The position numbers and the translations under genes were made by a program. A stretch of 11,957 nucleotides of DNA from Actinomycetota bacterium. GTDB taxonomy: Bacteria; Actinomycetota; Acidimicrobiia; Acidimicrobiales; Ilumatobacteraceae. Where the stretch lies: NCBI GenBank assembly GCA_018882725.1, contig VERK01000048.1:1-11957 (forward strand), written 5' to 3'. The notes under the pieces were generated by a model that worked only from the letters and a program-made list of their open reading frames with translations, was not told the DNA's origin and did not search any database. This document shows, piece after piece, positions 11,917 through 11,957 of this stretch. Position 1 is the stretch's first letter. The number at the start of each line of letters is the position of its first letter.

Positions 11917-11957
11917 GGACTCGATCAGGCAGGCAGCGAGGGGCAGGTAGTGCAGGT

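Noticed and set aside
11913..11957. G-rich, CAGG-repeated tail considered as a structured RNA such as RNase P RNA
   Set aside because: Only 45 nt are visible and none of the conserved RNase P core can be seen; a leader after the promoter explains it more simply.

Overview
The window is dense, GC-rich chromosomal DNA with almost no intergenic space and many ATGA/GTGA start-stop overlaps. The gene families point to the phylum Actinomycetota: an MtrA/MtrB/LpqB-like operon, a DUF3040 membrane protein, a free-standing polyprenol-phosphate mannose synthase, leaderless GTG starts behind TANNNT boxes, and an mraZ-type operator. My best guess is an uncultured or aquatic Acidimicrobiia-like lineage. 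The class is an inference from gene content and style, not from a marker gene.

Layout, left to right. (1) 2-577 (+) is the C-terminal part of 6-phosphofructokinase. (2) 4364-568 (-) is a compact five-gene run: a two-TM membrane protein, an inositol-monophosphatase-family phosphatase, an OmpR-type response regulator (MtrA-like), a sensor histidine kinase (MtrB-like) and a small GerMN lipoprotein (a shortened LpqB). (3) Divergent from it, 4387-6311 (+) carries polyprenol-phosphate mannose synthase coupled to DNA polymerase IV. The two divergent starts are only 22 bp apart, and their -10 boxes share one TA step. (4) 6379-9031 (+) holds a DUF3040 membrane protein, a ROK sugar kinase, an acyl-CoA dehydrogenase and a 79-aa protein I do not recognise. 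(5) 9062-10233 (+) is an HNH endonuclease coupled to a lipoate-ligase-family protein. (6) 11770-10208 (-) is a secreted M23 peptidase with four peptidoglycan-binding modules; it overlaps the previous gene tail to tail by 26 bp. (7) 11771-11957 is non-coding. It holds about nine GTGG/GAGG direct repeats with a 10-bp beat around a TTGACA promoter pointing rightward, the signature of an mraZ/division-cluster operator. The mraZ gene itself would lie outside the window.

How it fits together: much of the window concerns the cell envelope. MtrAB-LpqB systems coordinate wall metabolism with growth, the mannose synthase feeds envelope glycosylation, and the M23 enzyme trims peptidoglycan next to the presumed division cluster. 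The middle is housekeeping metabolism and repair. I see no mobile element, CRISPR, tRNA, rRNA or defence island, and no wholly new system. The most original signals are regulatory: the back-to-back leaderless promoter pair, a palindrome inside the response-regulator promoter, a perfect 20-bp palindrome right after the start of the lipoate-ligase-like gene, and the long mraZ-type repeat array.
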